Shown here: one piece after another, positions 1-5,468 of the stretch
Layout of the letters: every line of letters begins with the position of its first letter
How positions within the stretch are numbered: the stretch's first letter is position 1
NCBI GenBank assembly: GCA_016934775.1
Contig: JAFGSP010000014.1
Span: forward strand, 1-9,599
Source: Candidatus Woesearchaeota archaeon
GTDB lineage: Archaea > Nanobdellota > Nanobdellia > Woesearchaeales > GW2011-AR15
Direction: 5' to 3'
DNA length: 9,599 nucleotides
The notes under the pieces: generated by a model
What the model was told of the DNA's origin: nothing
Seen by the model: only the letters and a program-made list of their open reading frames with translations
Databases searched by the model: none
Program-made: the position numbers and the translations under genes

Positions 1-44
1 CCAAGCTTATCAAACCATAGAATTAACTCTGTTTTCTTATCCAT
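1..44 (-). CDS. 5' end of a gene leaving the window; possibly PEP synthase-like
   Basis: Reading the minus strand from the ATG at 42-44 gives 14 complete codons, MDKKTELILWFDKL, and the frame stays open to the edge. A Shine-Dalgarno GAGGTG lies about 5 nt upstream of the ATG (complement of CACCTC at 50-55). A TATA-like box at 107-116 would give a leader of about 40 nt. The string ILWFDKL resembles the extreme N-terminus of archaeal phosphoenolpyruvate synthases, where it precedes a VGGKNASLGE motif that would lie outside the window. That identity is a guess from very few residues; existence of the gene is much better supported. It lies downstream of the methyltransferase gene on the same strand but has its own promoter. 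Confidence 0.65.
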   Translation of the reverse strand, partial: MDKKTELILWFDKL

Positions 45-106
45 TCTAACACCTCATCTATAAGTATCTTAACCACTATAACTAACAAACTTTGCAATAG
101 ATAGCT

Positions 107-116
107 GTTTATAAAA
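107..116 (-). promoter_or_regulatory. TATA box of the left-edge gene
   Basis: On the minus strand the sequence reads CTTTTATAAAC. Initiation about 25 nt downstream would fall near 83-88, leaving a leader of about 40 nt that contains the GAGGTG ribosome-binding motif. Confidence 0.45.
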
Positions 117-151
117 GTTTTGAAAATATAATATAGTTATTATTATACTTT

Positions 152-760
152 CTATAATTTTTGAAGCCGCCAGCACCCTACATCCACCCTATGTATCTTC
201 CTTGTGTGAAAGTGCTGGGTCTGCTTCAGCGGAAAGTTAAATGTGAAAAAATGGGTGACCTTAAACCCATTGTCCTTTGAAATCTTTTCTATGAATGGTT
301 TGGAAGTTGTCTTATGGAAAGAGTAAATTGTATCTGCAACTTTAAATGCCTGTTCCAGAAATACCTTATCAGCATGGGCATTTTTCACGCCAAATGGCGG
401 ATTCTGGAAAACAATGTCAACTTTTTCTGAGAAATTTGTCACGTCATCACATATGATCTCGGATCCTTTTTTCATGCCCTGAAGCTGCAGATTCTCTTTC
501 AGTCTTTTCAAAGGGATCTCATCAATGTCCAGGAAATATACTTTTTTCGGGCTGAAGAACATGGTTCCTATGCCTAGGATTCCTGTCCCGCAGCCAAGGT
601 CTGCTATTGTCTTTTTCTCAACATCCCCGTTCTGGTATGCAAACCAGATTATCTCCGCAGCTATCTCAGAATCCGTAGGATACTGCTCAAGCCTCACAGA
701 CGGCTTTTCGAAACTCTGTAGCCTGGACAATGTTACTGCAAGCTGCTTTTTTGAAAACAT
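152..760 (-). CDS. METTL5-like rRNA adenine N6-methyltransferase
   Basis: A 202-residue class I S-adenosylmethionine methyltransferase. The N-terminus FSKKQLAVTLSRLQSFEKP followed by LEQYPT is the signature of the METTL5 family. Motif I is DLGCGTG (residues about 54-60), an acidic post-I strand DIDE ends near residue 81, and the catalytic NPPFG is at about 120-124, as expected for N6-adenine transfer. In eukaryotes METTL5 with TRMT112 makes m6A in the decoding region of small-subunit rRNA; archaeal orthologues are presumed to modify the equivalent 16S adenosine. The length is normal for the family. The frame is open upstream to 904, but the ATG at 758-760 is chosen because the family's N-terminus begins there and a TATA box lies 25 nt upstream, implying a leaderless mRNA. 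The upstream extension would overlap the divergent gene. A Trm112 partner is not in the window. Confidence 0.9.
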   Translation of the reverse strand: MFSKKQLAVTLSRLQSFEKPSVRLEQYPTDSEIAAEIIWFAYQNGDVEKKTIADLGCGTGILGIGTMFFSPKKVYFLDIDEIPLKRLKENLQLQGMKKGSEIICDDVTNFSEKVDIVFQNPPFGVKNAHADKVFLEQAFKVADTIYSFHKTTSKPFIEKISKDNGFKVTHFFTFNFPLKQTQHFHTRKIHRVDVGCWRLQKL

Positions 761-781
761 AGATAATTGTAATACCCAAAT

Positions 782-791
782 ATTTATAAAT
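782..791. promoter_or_regulatory. Palindromic bidirectional TATA box
   Basis: ATTTATAAAT is a perfect palindrome in the 61-bp gap between two divergent genes. Its centre is about 26 nt from the minus-strand ATG at 760 and about 35 nt from the plus-strand GTG at 822. One TATA element could therefore serve both directions, with a leaderless methyltransferase mRNA on the left and a leader of only a few nucleotides on the right. No second convincing TATA box is visible in the gap. Confidence 0.6.
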
Positions 792-821
792 TTATGACTT
801 ACACTTATTAGGACTCGGCGG

Positions 822-1301
822 GTGATAGAGATAGATAAAGACAGACAGTTGAAGCAGGCTTTTGATAAGATCAAGGCAGAGATGACAGACCATCTTGAAG
901 CCATAAATGAGAATACTGACGAGATAAGTTCTAACCATGACTACATACTCTTGCTTGAAAAAATGATACACAAGCTCAACGAGAGGATAGATGAGCTTGA
1001 GATGAAGTTATCTGATATGTCCGGCCAGAAGAAAGCTGACGATCTGAAAGACATAATCCTGAAGCCGAAAGAACAGGAGATATTTCTCCTTCTGTACTCC
1101 AGGACAGGCGACCTTCTTGATTATAAGGAAATATCCAGGATAACAGGATTAACAGAAGAGCTTGTCCGCAAATATATATCTGGAATCATAGATAAAGGAA
1201 TACCTATAGTAAAAAAATATTTTGACAACAAAGTCTACCTTATTCTGGATGCTGACTTCAGGAACCTGCAGGCTAAGAATAATGTTGTCAGGATGAAGTG
1301 A
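822..1301 (+). CDS. Coiled-coil/winged-helix protein, putative DNA-binding
   Basis: A 159-residue protein beginning with GTG. No in-frame ATG lies upstream before the stop at 795-797, and the TATA box at 782-791 places initiation a few bases before this codon. Residues about 5-70 are a charged amphipathic helix of coiled-coil character (LLLEKMIHKLNERIDELEMKL). Residues about 80-145 look like a winged helix: an EQEIFLLLYS helix, then YKEISRITGL-TEELVRKYISGII as a helix-turn-helix, then a wing around IVKKYFDNKVYLIL. This arrangement suggests a dimeric transcription factor or chromatin-associated protein, but no named family was recognised and no ligand-binding domain is present. It shares a promoter region with the METTL5-like gene, and the coiled-coil gene follows on the same strand after 71 bp with its own TATA box. 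Confidence 0.8.
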   Translation: MIEIDKDRQLKQAFDKIKAEMTDHLEAINENTDEISSNHDYILLLEKMIHKLNERIDELEMKLSDMSGQKKADDLKDIILKPKEQEIFLLLYSRTGDLLDYKEISRITGLTEELVRKYISGIIDKGIPIVKKYFDNKVYLILDADFRNLQAKNNVVRMK

Positions 1302-1341
1302 GTTCTGGTTTTGGTGTTCACTGGCAGTTCTTATCGTAAGA

Positions 1342-1349
1342 TTTATATA
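1342..1349 (+). promoter_or_regulatory. TATA box of the giant coiled-coil gene
   Basis: TTTATATA is centred about 27 nt upstream of the ATG at 1373. This predicts a leaderless or nearly leaderless mRNA and shows that the gene is transcribed separately from the winged-helix gene before it. Confidence 0.65.
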
Positions 1350-1372
1350 GCATCAATATCATAGAAAGGGTC

Positions 1373-3913
1373 ATGGGATTGTTTTCAGTTAGTAAAACTT
1401 CTAAAACAGCAGACACAAGACTCGCTGATTCTATGGAAAAAGAGATTTCTAAGTTCAAAAAAGAGGTTGTGAAAGCAGAGAACATGGAAAAAGAGTTCCA
1501 TAAGTTCACCAAATTTGTGAACAAGTTCATGTCAAAAGCTTTTGACCTGCACTATAAGTTTACTTATGACGACCTGAAGAATGAGTCAGCGGAAAAAGAA
1601 CTGCCTGAAAATATAGAAAAAAATACGAAGAATCTGCTTGATGCGATGGCTGATATGGAATTTGACTCTTTGTCTATAACGCCTGACAAGCTGATTGACG
1701 CTGCCTCGTTGTTCTCAGACTTATTGAGCGAATATTCAGGACAGCCTGTTGAGACAAAAAAAGAAGATATTCATCAAGATAAGCCAGAGGCTCCTAAACC
1801 CAGGCTGTTCTCGCTTTTCAGAAGAAAAAAGAAAGAGCTGAAAGAGACTGAAATAGAAGACCTTCCTGACTTCAGCCTTGAGGTCAAGGAGACACCTAAA
1901 GAAGAAAAAGAACTCCATGTAGAGGATGAAATCGTGGAATTAGATGAGCCTGAAGATGCGAAAATCAGGATAAAAGATGCACCTGTTGACAAGATAAAGT
2001 CATCATCTCCTTCTGAAGAAGAAGGGTTTATGGTAAGCGGAAAAAAAGAAAAGAAAGCAGAGTCAGGAAAAAAGACAAAGGCAGTAGCAAAGAAAGAAGA
2101 AACCGCACTGAAACTTGAGAAGCTGCCTAAATTCAAGGTCAGCGGAGACATAAAAATTCCTAAGAAGCTCGTTAAAAGCGAAGAGAAGATGATGAAGAAC
2201 CTGGGCGATATTGTCCAAAAGCTGGAAAGGGAGAAGGATGATGTCAAAGAAAAGCTGGGGATGGTGAAAAAAGAAGAGAAATTCCTGGAAAAAGAGAAGA
2301 AGATACTTGATACGAGGAGCAGCAAGAGAGACCTGCCTGAGTTCATTATGCTTGAGAAGAATCTTGAGAAAGAGCTTGCTGAACTAGAGAAGACAAAAAA
2401 AGAGTTGACGAAGAAAGAGGCCGATATAAAGGAGAAGCTGCATACTGTATCTGTAATGGAAAAGAACCTCAACCAGTGGTCAAAGAGACTCATCAAGGAT
2501 GATGAGCAGCTCGAAGAAAGAAAAGAATTTGTCAATGCCAAAGAAAAAGTCTTGGATGATATAAAGAGAGATCTGGAAGAAAAATATAACTCTGCAATTG
2601 TGGAGATAGACAAGGTCAAGGAAGACCTGAAAGAGAAGGAAGAAAATTTCCTAAAGCTGCAGGACTTCTATAGGGCCAGGGAGAGGAGATTATCTCATGA
2701 AGAAGGCAACCTGTTGGAAGAGAAAAGGCGATTCTCAAGGACTGTTGCGCATCTCCTGCACAAGCACAGGAAGCTTGTTGACATTGACCTGGCAAAATGC
2801 AATGAAAAACTTCAGAGGCTAAGCAAAGACAATAAGAAGGCTGATAACCTGCTAAATATTTTTGAGAAAAAGTATGCCATGATGAGAAAAGAAAAGGAAT
2901 CCCTCACAAAATCGCTGCAGGACAAGCAAAGATATTTTAACGGACTTGAAAAAGATTTCAGGAAAAAGGATAAAGATTTTGCCAAGTTGAACGAACTCCT
3001 TGATATGAAACATAAGAACATAAGGGAGAAGATGCCGACACTTGATAAGTTTGAGAAAACACTGGAAGAGACTGAAGAGATCATAAAAGAAAGAAACAGG
3101 TCTCTTGAGCTGAAAGAACTTGACCTGAATTATCTTGAAAGAGATATTGAAAAGCTTGAGCATGGCCTGACAAACAAAGCAATAAGGCTTGACATTGGTG
3201 AAAAGCAGCTGGAGAAGAGGGCTGCCTCATTCGACAGGCTGAAAAAGGATGTGCAGGAAAGCATAAACAGTGAAAAGAAATCTATACAGAGAATAGCTAA
3301 TAAACTTTCAAGGAAAGGCTACAACATCTCAAGAGACCTGCACAGGATAAATGAGACTGAAAAAGGGTTTGACCAATACCAGAACTCCTTATTTGACATG
3401 GCCCACAAGCTAAACGAGGATGAGTCATTGCACATAAATGAGATATCCATAACCCATGAATTCCCTGAAATAAAACCGGGAGATCCAAATATACTTGATA
3501 TACTTAGGCTGCTGAACATTGCCAGGGATTTCATAAGGCACAACCAGGATGCCAGGGCAAGAGATGCTTATCTTGAGATACAGAGGATCTTCGACAGGCT
3601 TGAAGAGCTTGACAAAGAAGAAGTGTATGAGCATATCCTCGAAGTATTCAAGCCAAGGACAAACGAGTATGTCAGGACTAATGAATATTCATCTACTCAG
3701 GTTGGAGGCATGGCAACAAATATTGACTCACTGATAAGGAAGTTTCAGGACACTTTGGACAAGGGAGACACCCAAAGCAGCGGCCAGATATACAGCCAAC
3801 TTCAGGAAAGCTACTCCCAACTCTCCCCAGAAGAAAAAGAAAGGTATTACACCCAGATAATGCAAATATATAACCGGGTCATGCAGAGACAGAGCGCTGT
3901 CAGTTCTATCTAG
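1373..3913 (+). CDS. Giant lysine/glutamate-rich coiled-coil protein with C-terminal helical repeats
   Basis: An 846-residue protein without an enzymatic motif. Parts in order: a short N-terminal tail; a helical segment about 20-125; a low-complexity charged linker about 126-255 with a basic patch (FSLFRRKKKE, about residue 145-154) and acidic and lysine-rich stretches; a nearly continuous coiled coil about 257-690 rich in KEL/EKE heptads; and a C-terminal helical domain about 700-846. The C-terminal domain contains two similar units, ARDAYLEIQRIFDRL...VYEHILEVF and GQIYSQLQESYSQL...YYTQIMQIY, resembling TPR-like helical hairpins. No Walker motifs are present, so it is not an SMC or Rad50 ATPase. 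No signal peptide or membrane span is seen; a cytoplasmic scaffold or cytoskeletal role is inference. The ATG at 1373 is supported by the TATA box 25-30 nt upstream. Its stop overlaps the hicA stop. Confidence 0.88.
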   Translation: MGLFSVSKTSKTADTRLADSMEKEISKFKKEVVKAENMEKEFHKFTKFVNKFMSKAFDLHYKFTYDDLKNESAEKELPENIEKNTKNLLDAMADMEFDSLSITPDKLIDAASLFSDLLSEYSGQPVETKKEDIHQDKPEAPKPRLFSLFRRKKKELKETEIEDLPDFSLEVKETPKEEKELHVEDEIVELDEPEDAKIRIKDAPVDKIKSSSPSEEEGFMVSGKKEKKAESGKKTKAVAKKEETALKLEKLPKFKVSGDIKIPKKLVKSEEKMMKNLGDIVQKLEREKDDVKEKLGMVKKEEKFLEKEKKILDTRSSKRDLPEFIMLEKNLEKELAELEKTKKELTKKEADIKEKLHTVSVMEKNLNQWSKRLIKDDEQLEERKEFVNAKEKVLDDIKRDLEEKYNSAIVEIDKVKEDLKEKEENFLKLQDFYRARERRLSHEEGNLLEEKRRFSRTVAHLLHKHRKLVDIDLAKCNEKLQRLSKDNKKADNLLNIFEKKYAMMRKEKESLTKSLQDKQRYFNGLEKDFRKKDKDFAKLNELLDMKHKNIREKMPTLDKFEKTLEETEEIIKERNRSLELKELDLNYLERDIEKLEHGLTNKAIRLDIGEKQLEKRAASFDRLKKDVQESINSEKKSIQRIANKLSRKGYNISRDLHRINETEKGFDQYQNSLFDMAHKLNEDESLHINEISITHEFPEIKPGDPNILDILRLLNIARDFIRHNQDARARDAYLEIQRIFDRLEELDKEEVYEHILEVFKPRTNEYVRTNEYSSTQVGGMATNIDSLIRKFQDTLDKGDTQSSGQIYSQLQESYSQLSPEEKERYYTQIMQIYNRVMQRQSAVSSI

Positions 3914-4134
3914 ATCAGTTTTAAGAATTCTTCTCTTGACAATCCTGCCTGCCTGATGATTGCTCTTAATGTTCCTTTTGCTATTTCTTTATGGTTTGGA
4001 ACGGTCATTCGCCTGTAAGGCTCTTTGTTTTGTCTTAAAATCATATGGCTGCCTGTCTGATGATCCAGTTCATATCCTAATTTCTTCAGAGCTTTAACAA
4101 CTTCTAATCCAGAAACAACAGGCAATTTAGGCAT
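3910..4134 (-). CDS. hicA: HicA family mRNA interferase toxin
   Basis: A 74-residue protein with the full HicA/YcfA pattern: LPVVSGLEVVKALKKLGYEL, then TGSHMIL carrying the catalytic histidine, then VPNHKEIAKGTLRAIIRQAGLSREEFL in two segments of the family consensus. Known HicA proteins have a double-stranded RNA-binding fold and cleave mRNA, arresting translation until neutralised by HicB. The length is typical. It is the second gene of a hicB-hicA pair; its ATG at 4132-4134 lies inside the end of hicB, an overlap of 8 nt that suggests translational coupling. The toxin looks intact because the glycine-serine-histidine core and the C-terminal helix are both present. Its stop codon shares the tetranucleotide CTAG with the convergent coiled-coil gene. 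Confidence 0.93.
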   Translation of the reverse strand: MPKLPVVSGLEVVKALKKLGYELDHQTGSHMILRQNKEPYRRMTVPNHKEIAKGTLRAIIRQAGLSREEFLKLI

Positions 4135-4339
4135 AAATATCCACTACTTCTTCATCAATTGAAGGTGGAATTGGCTCATTATGTTTCTTCAGGCTTTCCA
4201 GATAACCTTTCATTGCATCCTTAATATTCTGGACAGCTTCGCTTCTGCTCCTGCCCTGAGAAACACATCCTGGCAAAGAAGGGCATTCTGCAGTAAAGAT
4301 TCCATCTTCATCTTCCTCAATAAGGACTCTGAATTTCAT
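4127..4339 (-). CDS. hicB: HicB family antitoxin, short form
   Basis: A 70-residue protein matching the HicB partial RNase H fold: KFRVLIEEDEDGIFTAECPSLPGC, then a QGRSRSEAVQNIKDAMKGYL helix, then EPIPPS. It should bind and block HicA. Many HicB proteins carry an extra C-terminal ribbon-helix-helix or helix-turn-helix for autoregulation. This one ends soon after the core, so it lacks an obvious DNA-binding domain and how the operon is regulated is unclear. Start choice: an upstream GTG at 4346-4348 is in frame, but the run GGTGAT (4344-4349 read on the minus strand) complements the 3' end of 16S rRNA and sits about 4 nt before the ATG at 4337-4339. The GTG is therefore probably part of the ribosome-binding site rather than the start. 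Confidence 0.9.
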   Translation of the reverse strand: MKFRVLIEEDEDGIFTAECPSLPGCVSQGRSRSEAVQNIKDAMKGYLESLKKHNEPIPPSIDEEVVDIYA

Positions 4340-4343
4340 AACT

Positions 4344-4349
4344 ATCACC
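4344..4349 (-). promoter_or_regulatory. Shine-Dalgarno site that decides the hicB start
   Basis: Read on the minus strand the sequence is AAGGTGATAGTTATG. GGTGAT pairs with the AUCACC end of archaeal 16S rRNA and selects the ATG at 4337-4339 over the GTG embedded in the motif. Confidence 0.6.
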
Positions 4350-4371
4350 TTATAGATGTGGAAAAGTGGAT

Positions 4372-4382
4372 ATAATTTAAAT
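4372..4382 (-). promoter_or_regulatory. TATA box of the hicBA operon
   Basis: The minus strand reads ATTTAAATTAT here. Initiation 25 nt downstream would fall near 4350, giving a leader of about 10 nt that still contains the GGTGAT site. Confidence 0.5.
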
Positions 4383-4416
4383 AGATTTGCTTAATCAGTT
4401 TGTGTGAATCTAATTT

Positions 4417-4426
4417 TTTATAAATA
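4417..4426 (+). promoter_or_regulatory. TATA box of the 38-residue membrane microprotein
   Basis: TTTATAAATA is centred about 24 nt upstream of the ATG at 4445. It is back to back with the hicBA promoter and predicts a leaderless mRNA. Confidence 0.65.
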
Positions 4427-4444
4427 GGAATATTCCCTTTTTTC

Positions 4445-4561
4445 ATGGCAGATAAGCACTCTGCTATCGTCGCTTTCCTTCTGTTTCTGATATTGGTTGT
4501 TATAATTGCATATTTATTGGCAGTCCCTTCTGAGATAAGGGCGGCTATACTGGGAATGTAA
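4445..4561 (+). CDS. Single-span membrane microprotein
   Basis: A 38-codon reading frame from ATG to TAA: MADKH, then one uninterrupted hydrophobic helix of about 20 residues (AIVAFLLFLILVVIIAYLLA), then the short amphipathic tail VPSEIRAAILGM. The strong TATA box at exactly the leaderless distance makes this a likely real gene despite its size. The positive N-terminal residues and short tail suggest a simple bitopic anchor, but topology is not certain. No family was recognised. It could be a free-standing membrane peptide, a partner of the 81-residue membrane protein downstream, or, given the hydrophobic helix next to hicBA, an unrelated small toxin. The sequence does not decide among these. 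Confidence 0.68.
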   Translation: MADKHSAIVAFLLFLILVVIIAYLLAVPSEIRAAILGM

Positions 4562-4569
4562 TTTATATT
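4562..4569 (+). promoter_or_regulatory. TATA box in front of the structured RNA element
   Basis: TTTATATT directly follows the microprotein stop codon. Its centre is about 25 nt from position 4590, exactly where the left arm of the long stem begins, as expected for an independently transcribed RNA. Confidence 0.5.
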
Positions 4570-4589
4570 TTCAGTATTTTTTAGGAGTA

Positions 4590-4679
4590 AACTTCATCAT
4601 AATGACAGCAGACGGACTAACGTCCTATTCGGCGCCCCGTAAGGGACAACCCCCGCCTCATCTGCGTCATGATGAAGTT
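4590..4679 (+). ncRNA. Putative structured non-coding RNA, unrecognised family
   Basis: The arms AACTTCATCAT (4590-4600) and ATGATGAAGTT (4669-4679) are perfect complements. Pairing continues inward past a 3-nt bulge with GAC/GTC (4604-4606 with 4666-4668) and, past a bulged A, GCAGA/TCTGC (4608-4612 with 4661-4665), about 19 pairs in all. The enclosed 48 nt contain a GGAC-taac-GTCC hairpin (4614-4625) and a GGCG/CGCC stem (4631-4634 with 4654-4657) around CCC-GTAA-GGG (4636-4645), which has a GNRA-type tetraloop. The interior 4604-4668 is about 63 percent GC by hand count, against very AT-rich flanks, a classic mark of structured RNA in AT-rich archaea. A TATA box sits 25 nt upstream and a T5 run at 4714-4718 could end the transcript. 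Plus strand is preferred from the promoter and the GTAA loop. It does not resemble tRNA, 5S, SRP or RNase P RNA. Confidence 0.55.
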
Positions 4680-4715
4680 CTTGTGATGCATTTGTGCTAA
4701 GAGATACATAATCTT

Positions 4716-4723
4716 TTTATATG
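4716..4723 (+). promoter_or_regulatory. TATA box of the 81-residue membrane protein gene
   Basis: TTTATATG is centred about 25 nt upstream of the ATG at 4744 and predicts a leaderless mRNA. The overlapping T5 run may also end transcription of the upstream RNA element. Confidence 0.6.
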
Positions 4724-4743
4724 TTAGCGGACTCCTTCTCAGG

Positions 4744-4989
4744 ATGATCAACTCAATATTATCCGTCATTGGAAATATGGCCATCCACCTCGTCAGGAGA
4801 GGTAAAGGAATATTCAAGATACTCTTCTTTGTAGATGATTTCTTCAGGCTGTTCACAATGACAATACTGATACCTATCTTCTTTAATTGGTTAGGTTTTG
4901 GTAATTTCCTAGTGCAGCTGGGATTGGTCCTCGGAATAATAATAGATGTTCATGACTTTATTTCTGAGTTCGGGATTGGGAAGTTGTAG
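4744..4989 (+). CDS. Small hydrophobic membrane protein, unknown function
   Basis: An 81-residue protein. After an amphipathic, basic start (MINSILSVIGNMAIHLVRRGKG) it has a hydrophobic stretch at about 36-68 (TMTILIPIFFNWLGFG and NFLVQLGLVLGIIIDV), enough for two short membrane helices or one long hairpin, and ends in a short acidic-aromatic tail. No family was recognised. The ATG is supported by the TATA box 25 nt upstream. It follows the microprotein and the structured RNA on the same strand, each with its own TATA box, so this is a string of small independent units rather than an operon. Poly-T runs follow the stop codon. Confidence 0.72.
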   Translation: MINSILSVIGNMAIHLVRRGKGIFKILFFVDDFFRLFTMTILIPIFFNWLGFGNFLVQLGLVLGIIIDVHDFISEFGIGKL

Positions 4990-4999
4990 TGATGGAAGG

Positions 5000-5021
5000 T
5001 TTTTAACTAGACTGTTTTGTT
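5000..5021 (+). terminator. Possible poly-T terminator after the membrane protein gene
   Basis: Runs of T5 and T4 lie 10 to 30 nt after the stop at 4989, in the style of archaeal oligo-T termination without a hairpin. The rest of the gap up to 5098 is AT-rich with no other structure seen. Confidence 0.3.
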
Positions 5022-5098
5022 TATTAAGATTATTAGAACATAATCAATATTCATTAAATAGTTTATCGTGTTGATATTTAAACAAGAAAAGAAATAGA

Positions 5099-5389
5099 CT
5101 AAAAATTATTCCCCATATTAATGAGAACCTGAAATGATCTTTTTAGACTTTCCATCTCTCTAGATCCTCTATCAAGGAACCCTCCCTCAGGTATTCTATT
5201 AAGTACTTCGTGACATGCGTACCATAATGGTGTCTTAACTTTAGGTTGAAATTTCTGTATAATTGCAGCACAGGTCTGTCTTATCGCTTGTTGTTGTTCT
5301 TTTACACCATTCTGAAGTGCTCTTTCACAATTAATTGCCCATTGGTGGCGATTAAACTGAAAATCACTAATTGCTAAACCCGATACCAT
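5099..5389 (-). CDS. 96-residue orphan protein diverging from the ATPase gene
   Basis: The product begins MVSGLAISDFQFNRHQWAINC and is mostly helical, rich in Gln, Arg and aromatic residues, with a C-terminal half containing TPLWYACHEVLNRIPEGGF. No family, membrane span or catalytic motif was recognised. The frame is open up to an ATG at 5419, but a strong Shine-Dalgarno GGAGGT (complement of 5397-5402) lies 7 nt before the ATG at 5387-5389, and the TATA box at 5431-5438 would start the mRNA near 5410, inside the longer version. The shorter start is therefore preferred. It shares its 143-bp upstream region with the divergent ATPase gene and the same AT-rich codon style, so the two may act together; this is inference from position only. 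Confidence 0.68.
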   Translation of the reverse strand: MVSGLAISDFQFNRHQWAINCERALQNGVKEQQQAIRQTCAAIIQKFQPKVKTPLWYACHEVLNRIPEGGFLDRGSREMESLKRSFQVLINMGNNF

Positions 5390-5396
5390 TTTCATT

Positions 5397-5402
5397 ACCT
5401 CC
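5397..5402 (-). promoter_or_regulatory. Shine-Dalgarno site of the 96-residue orphan gene
   Basis: The minus strand reads GGAGGT, 7 nt before the ATG at 5387-5389. It lies inside the longer possible reading frame and argues that the ATG at 5419 is not used. Confidence 0.65.
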
Positions 5403-5430
5403 GTTTGATAAGTTCTCATTAATTAATAAT

Positions 5431-5438
5431 AATTTAAA
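5431..5438 (-). promoter_or_regulatory. TATA-like box of the 96-residue orphan gene
   Basis: The minus strand reads TTTAAATT. Initiation about 25 nt downstream would fall near 5410, leaving a leader of about 20 nt with the GGAGGT motif inside it. Confidence 0.45.
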
Positions 5439-5468
5439 CTTTTCTATTTTTGGAATTGATTATTTACT

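Noticed and set aside
152..904. Methyltransferase start at 904.
   Set aside because: The extra 48 residues have no similarity to the METTL5 N-terminus and would overlap the divergent winged-helix gene and the shared TATA box.
1774..2619. Long minus-strand frame of 281 codons, rich in Ser and Phe, opposite the coiled-coil gene.
   Set aside because: It is the antisense of a GAA/AAG-rich coding strand, which reads as Ser/Phe-rich codons on the other strand. It has no promoter, ribosome-binding site or domain, while the plus strand carries a coherent coiled-coil protein.
4594..4675. ATGATGA strings in both arms as C boxes of a C/D guide RNA.
   Set aside because: They are the two halves of the same stem, and no correctly spaced CTGA D and D' boxes accompany them; a lone CTGA on the minus strand is at the wrong distance for a standard archaeal C/D RNA.
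4590..4679. The long inverted repeat as a miniature transposable element with terminal repeats.
   Set aside because: The flanks (GAGTA before, CTTGT after) show no target-site duplication, only one copy is present, and the pairing continues inward with further internal hairpins, which fits an RNA better.
4669..4720. H/ACA guide RNA ending.
   Set aside because: No ACA or ANA box directly follows the lower stem on either strand, and there is no clear pseudouridylation pocket.
4617..4856. Minus-strand frame of 79 codons crossing the structured RNA and the small membrane protein gene.
   Set aside because: It runs through the GC-rich stem-loop region and opposite a gene with a well-placed promoter; the translation has no recognisable features and no TATA box precedes it.
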